Origin: CAVPGH01 sp046726955
GTDB lineage: Bacteria > Acidobacteriota > Vicinamibacteria > Fen-336
Length of the DNA stretch: 13,525 nucleotides
Assembly: GCA_046726955.1 (NCBI GenBank)
Contig: JBKPBQ010000248.1
Location: forward strand, 1 to 13,525
Direction: 5' to 3'
This document shows positions 11,378-13,525 of the stretch, in pieces. Position 1 is the first letter of the stretch. Every line of letters starts with the position of its first letter. The notes under the pieces are model-generated. The model was not told where the DNA came from and ran no database searches. It saw only the letters and a list, made by a program, of their open reading frames with translations. The position numbers and the translations under genes were made by a program.

Positions 11378-13525
11378 ATGACCACCACCCTGTTCGGCGG
11401 GGGTGTGATCCCCGTCCCACCCTCGAAAGACCGGCAAGCTCGAGGCAGGGGACGTCCGGCCGAGCCCGACAGGCCGTCCCTCTCCCAGCAGAGAGCGATC
11501 CTCGAACACTACGACCAGGGGCAGTTGCTGGCGGCCTACGCGCTTGCGGTCGAGTGCGGCCCGCTCACCACCTGGACCGGGACGAATGCTCGCGTCCTCG
11601 CCGGGCGTCTGGCCGCTCACCTCGGTGGGATGCGCCTCGGCCAGGCTCTGTTCCTGCGCGCCTCGCGACTGGACCCGCGTTCTCCGATTGCCCAGTACTA
11701 CGCCGCGGCAACGCTCGTGGAGCGGCGAGGACCGGCTCTCGCCTGGATCTGGATGAAGCGGCGAGGGGAGCTGGACGAAGCTCCTGCCGAGGTTCGTGCC
11801 GACTGGATGGCCCTGAAGGCCGTCATCGCCGCGCGCTTCCGCGATTTCGAGACCGCGTGGGCCCTCCTCCGCCGCTCCGAGGAAATCGACCCGCCGGGGG
11901 CGTGGCGGCTCCTCCAACGCGCCTGGATACTCGAGCAGCAGGACGAGTTCGACGAAGCGCGCGCCGTCGCGGAGGACGCTCACCGCCGTCAGCCTTCGTT
12001 GGGCTCTGCCGTGCGCGATGTCGCCCGCTTCCTTCACATTGCCGGCCGAAGCGAGGAAGCCGCGGCCCTTCTCGAGCGCTCCCTCGCGCACATACAGTGG
12101 GGTCCGCTCGCCGCCATGCTCGCCAACCTGTACGCGGAGCAAGAGCTCTACGAGAAGGCCCTGGAGAACCTGGACCGCTTCGAAGCGCTCTCGCCGCTCC
12201 TCGATCGCAGCGGCCGCGCGGGGCTGGCGGCGGAGCGGTCGGACGTTCTCTACGAGCTCGGGGCCGTCGAGTCGGCCGGCAAGCTGGCCGCGGCTTCCGG
12301 CAGCTCCTTCCGCGCCGCCGTCTTCGCGAAGGTGGCCGAGACTGGCGGGGGGCGCCGCGTGCGCCTGGCCGTGCCCTTCGTGCAGCAACGCCACAATACC
12401 TGCTCTCCCGCTTCGTTGGCCTCGCTCAGCCGCTACTGGAAGAAGCCGCTCGACCAGGAAGACCTCGCGCAGGCCATGTCGTACGACGGGACACCCCAGC
12501 ACGCGGTGCGCACGTGGGGATCGGCGAACGGCTGGGTGACGCGCGAGTTCCGCGTGACGTGGGAGAGCGGTTGCGCCCTTCTGGATCGGGGCGTGCCGTT
12601 CGCGATATCCACGGCGATGAGCATGGGTGCCCATCAGCAGGTCGTGGTGGGCTACGACGAGCGCCGGCGAACCTTTGCGATCCGTTGTCCGTCACGTCCG
12701 CTCCTGATCGAGGTTCTCGTGGACCGGATGCTGAAGGACCAGGGATGGTTCGGCCCGCTGGGCCTCGTCTGGCTGCCTCCAGAGCAGGCGGAGAGGCTGA
12801 CCGGGATCGAGCTTCCGGAGGCGCAGCTGCACGATCACCATCATGCCGTGCAGGTGGCCCTGCTGGCGCATCGCCGGTCCAGTGCGGGCGAGGTCCAGCG
12901 AGCGATGGAGCGAGCGGCGCCTGACGACCGGCTGACGATCCGGGCCCGCGAGCTCCTGGCGGCATACGACGACGATCCGGTCGCGATGCTGCGGGAGGCG
13001 GACGCGCTCGTGGCAAAGTTTCCCGACGCACCTTGCGTCCACCTCGCGCGCCTGTCAGTGCTCGCGGCCCTCACTCCTCCGGAGGAGTACTTGCGGGAGC
13101 TCGCGGAGGTCGGCCGGCGATTCGGCAGGGACCCTGCCGTACAGATCCTGTGGCTGCGACAGCCGGGGGGCGACATCTCCCGGAACCCGCCCGCGCGTCG
13201 AATGCTGCACACGCTCTTGCGCCGCATGCAGGCGTCGACCCCTCCGGCCGCTCTCTTCCTCCTCGCTTACGAGCTCGGGAGCGCCGGGTATGCCGAGGAG
13301 GCCAGGGAGCTCGTCCGATTCGCCGCGTGCGCCGAGGACAAGAACGAAAGCTGCGCAAGAGGCTATATGGCGGCGATGCGGTTCCAGGACCGCGCCGACG
13401 AAGGCCTCGCCTTCCTGCGGCAGCGGTTCGAGACGCACGGCCGCGCTTCCTCGGGCCCCGCCTTGACGCTCCTTTGGGCGCTCGAGGGGCTCGGCCGCCA
13501 GGAACAGACGACACCCGTGCTGGAG
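11378..13525 (+). CDS. TPR-like repeat protein with embedded C39-like (papain-fold) peptidase domain, 3' end beyond window
   Basis: From the ATG at 11378 a frame runs 716 codons without a stop to the right edge, so the gene is incomplete. Residues about 35-320 are Ala/Leu/Glu-rich paired helices of tetratricopeptide type (for example GRSEEAAALLERSL and ELYEKALENLDRFEALSP). Residues about 330-470 are a C39-like cysteine peptidase domain: VPFVQQRHNTCSPASL holds the oxyanion Gln (336 or 337) and nucleophile C342, and GAHQQVVVGYD holds H419. The third catalytic position, normally Asp before Pro (DP), is Cys437 (RCPS). Helical repeats resume from about 490 (GYAEEARELVRF). No signal peptide or membrane segment is visible, so it is probably cytoplasmic. 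The start is uncertain: ATG 11378 has only a distant GAGG, and an in-frame ATG at 11258 would add 40 residues of low-complexity character. The role is unknown; C39 relatives process leader peptides or other proteins. Confidence 0.82.
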   Translation, partial: MTTTLFGGGVIPVPPSKDRQARGRGRPAEPDRPSLSQQRAILEHYDQGQLLAAYALAVECGPLTTWTGTNARVLAGRLAAHLGGMRLGQALFLRASRLDPRSPIAQYYAAATLVERRGPALAWIWMKRRGELDEAPAEVRADWMALKAVIAARFRDFETAWALLRRSEEIDPPGAWRLLQRAWILEQQDEFDEARAVAEDAHRRQPSLGSAVRDVARFLHIAGRSEEAAALLERSLAHIQWGPLAAMLANLYAEQELYEKALENLDRFEALSPLLDRSGRAGLAAERSDVLYELGAVESAGKLAAASGSSFRAAVFAKVAETGGGRRVRLAVPFVQQRHNTCSPASLASLSRYWKKPLDQEDLAQAMSYDGTPQHAVRTWGSANGWVTREFRVTWESGCALLDRGVPFAISTAMSMGAHQQVVVGYDERRRTFAIRCPSRPLLIEVLVDRMLKDQGWFGPLGLVWLPPEQAERLTGIELPEAQLHDHHHAVQVALLAHRRSSAGEVQRAMERAAPDDRLTIRARELLAAYDDDPVAMLREADALVAKFPDAPCVHLARLSVLAALTPPEEYLRELAEVGRRFGRDPAVQILWLRQPGGDISRNPPARRMLHTLLRRMQASTPPAALFLLAYELGSAGYAEEARELVRFAACAEDKNESCARGYMAAMRFQDRADEGLAFLRQRFETHGRASSGPALTLLWALEGLGRQEQTTPVLE

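Noticed and set aside
11276..12634. A 452-codon minus-strand frame at the right end
   Set aside because: It is antisense to the TPR/C39 frame, which has coherent helical repeats and a Gln/Cys/His active-site pattern; the antisense product shows no family features.
11554..12924. A 456-codon plus-strand frame in another phase
   Set aside because: Its translation is dominated by Arg, Gly, Pro and Ala and it overlaps the better-supported C39/TPR frame for its full length.
1..13525. Mobile element, CRISPR, tRNA/rRNA or antibiotic-resistance island
   Set aside because: No transposase, integrase, repeat-spacer pattern or structural RNA is seen. The beta-lactamase-like domain is part of a large exported peptidase and lacks the deacylating Glu motif, so it is not called a resistance gene.

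Overview
This is GC-rich bacterial DNA in which C or G dominates third codon positions. The gene families are a glutamate-carboxypeptidase-II-like M28 enzyme, an M6 metalloprotease with a C-terminal anchor, a GGDEF-PilZ protein, a VapBC-type pair and a C39/TPR protein. They suggest a free-living, secretion-rich Gram-negative such as an Acidobacteriota or Myxococcota relative; this taxonomic guess is inference only. I see no rRNA, tRNA, CRISPR array, insertion sequence or phage gene, and no gene-free stretch longer than about 240 bases.

Layout, left to right. Everything from 1 to 11139 is on the minus strand; only the last gene runs on plus. At 1-88 is the start of an exported protein, cut by the edge. 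At 94-966 is a GH16 glycoside hydrolase, and at 1019-1897 an exported creatininase-family amidohydrolase. At 1987-2647 is a toxin-antitoxin pair, with a ribbon-helix-helix antitoxin overlapping a PIN toxin. At 2744-4054 is a diguanylate cyclase with a C-terminal PilZ domain. At 4171-8021 are two overlapping genes: an exported protein resembling concanavalin-like/LamG-like surface proteins, then a 1027-residue exported protein that joins a complete M28 peptidase to a class A beta-lactamase-like serine hydrolase. At 8128-8901 is a two-domain VOC (glyoxalase-fold) protein. At 9005-11139 an M6 metalloprotease is followed by a small OB-fold-like lipoprotein. Diverging from the protease, a long open frame from 11378 runs off the right edge; it encodes helical repeats around a papain-like C39 domain.

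How the genes relate. At least six products carry an export signal, and most of those are hydrolases (glucanase, amidohydrolase, M28 plus serine hydrolase, M6 protease), so the window looks like an envelope or secreted polymer-degradation neighbourhood. The cytoplasmic exceptions are the toxin-antitoxin pair, the c-di-GMP enzyme and the VOC protein. The strongest candidate for something new is the M28 peptidase/beta-lactamase-like fusion, translationally coupled to the surface-type protein. Next is the C39/TPR protein, whose usual catalytic Asp position holds Cys.
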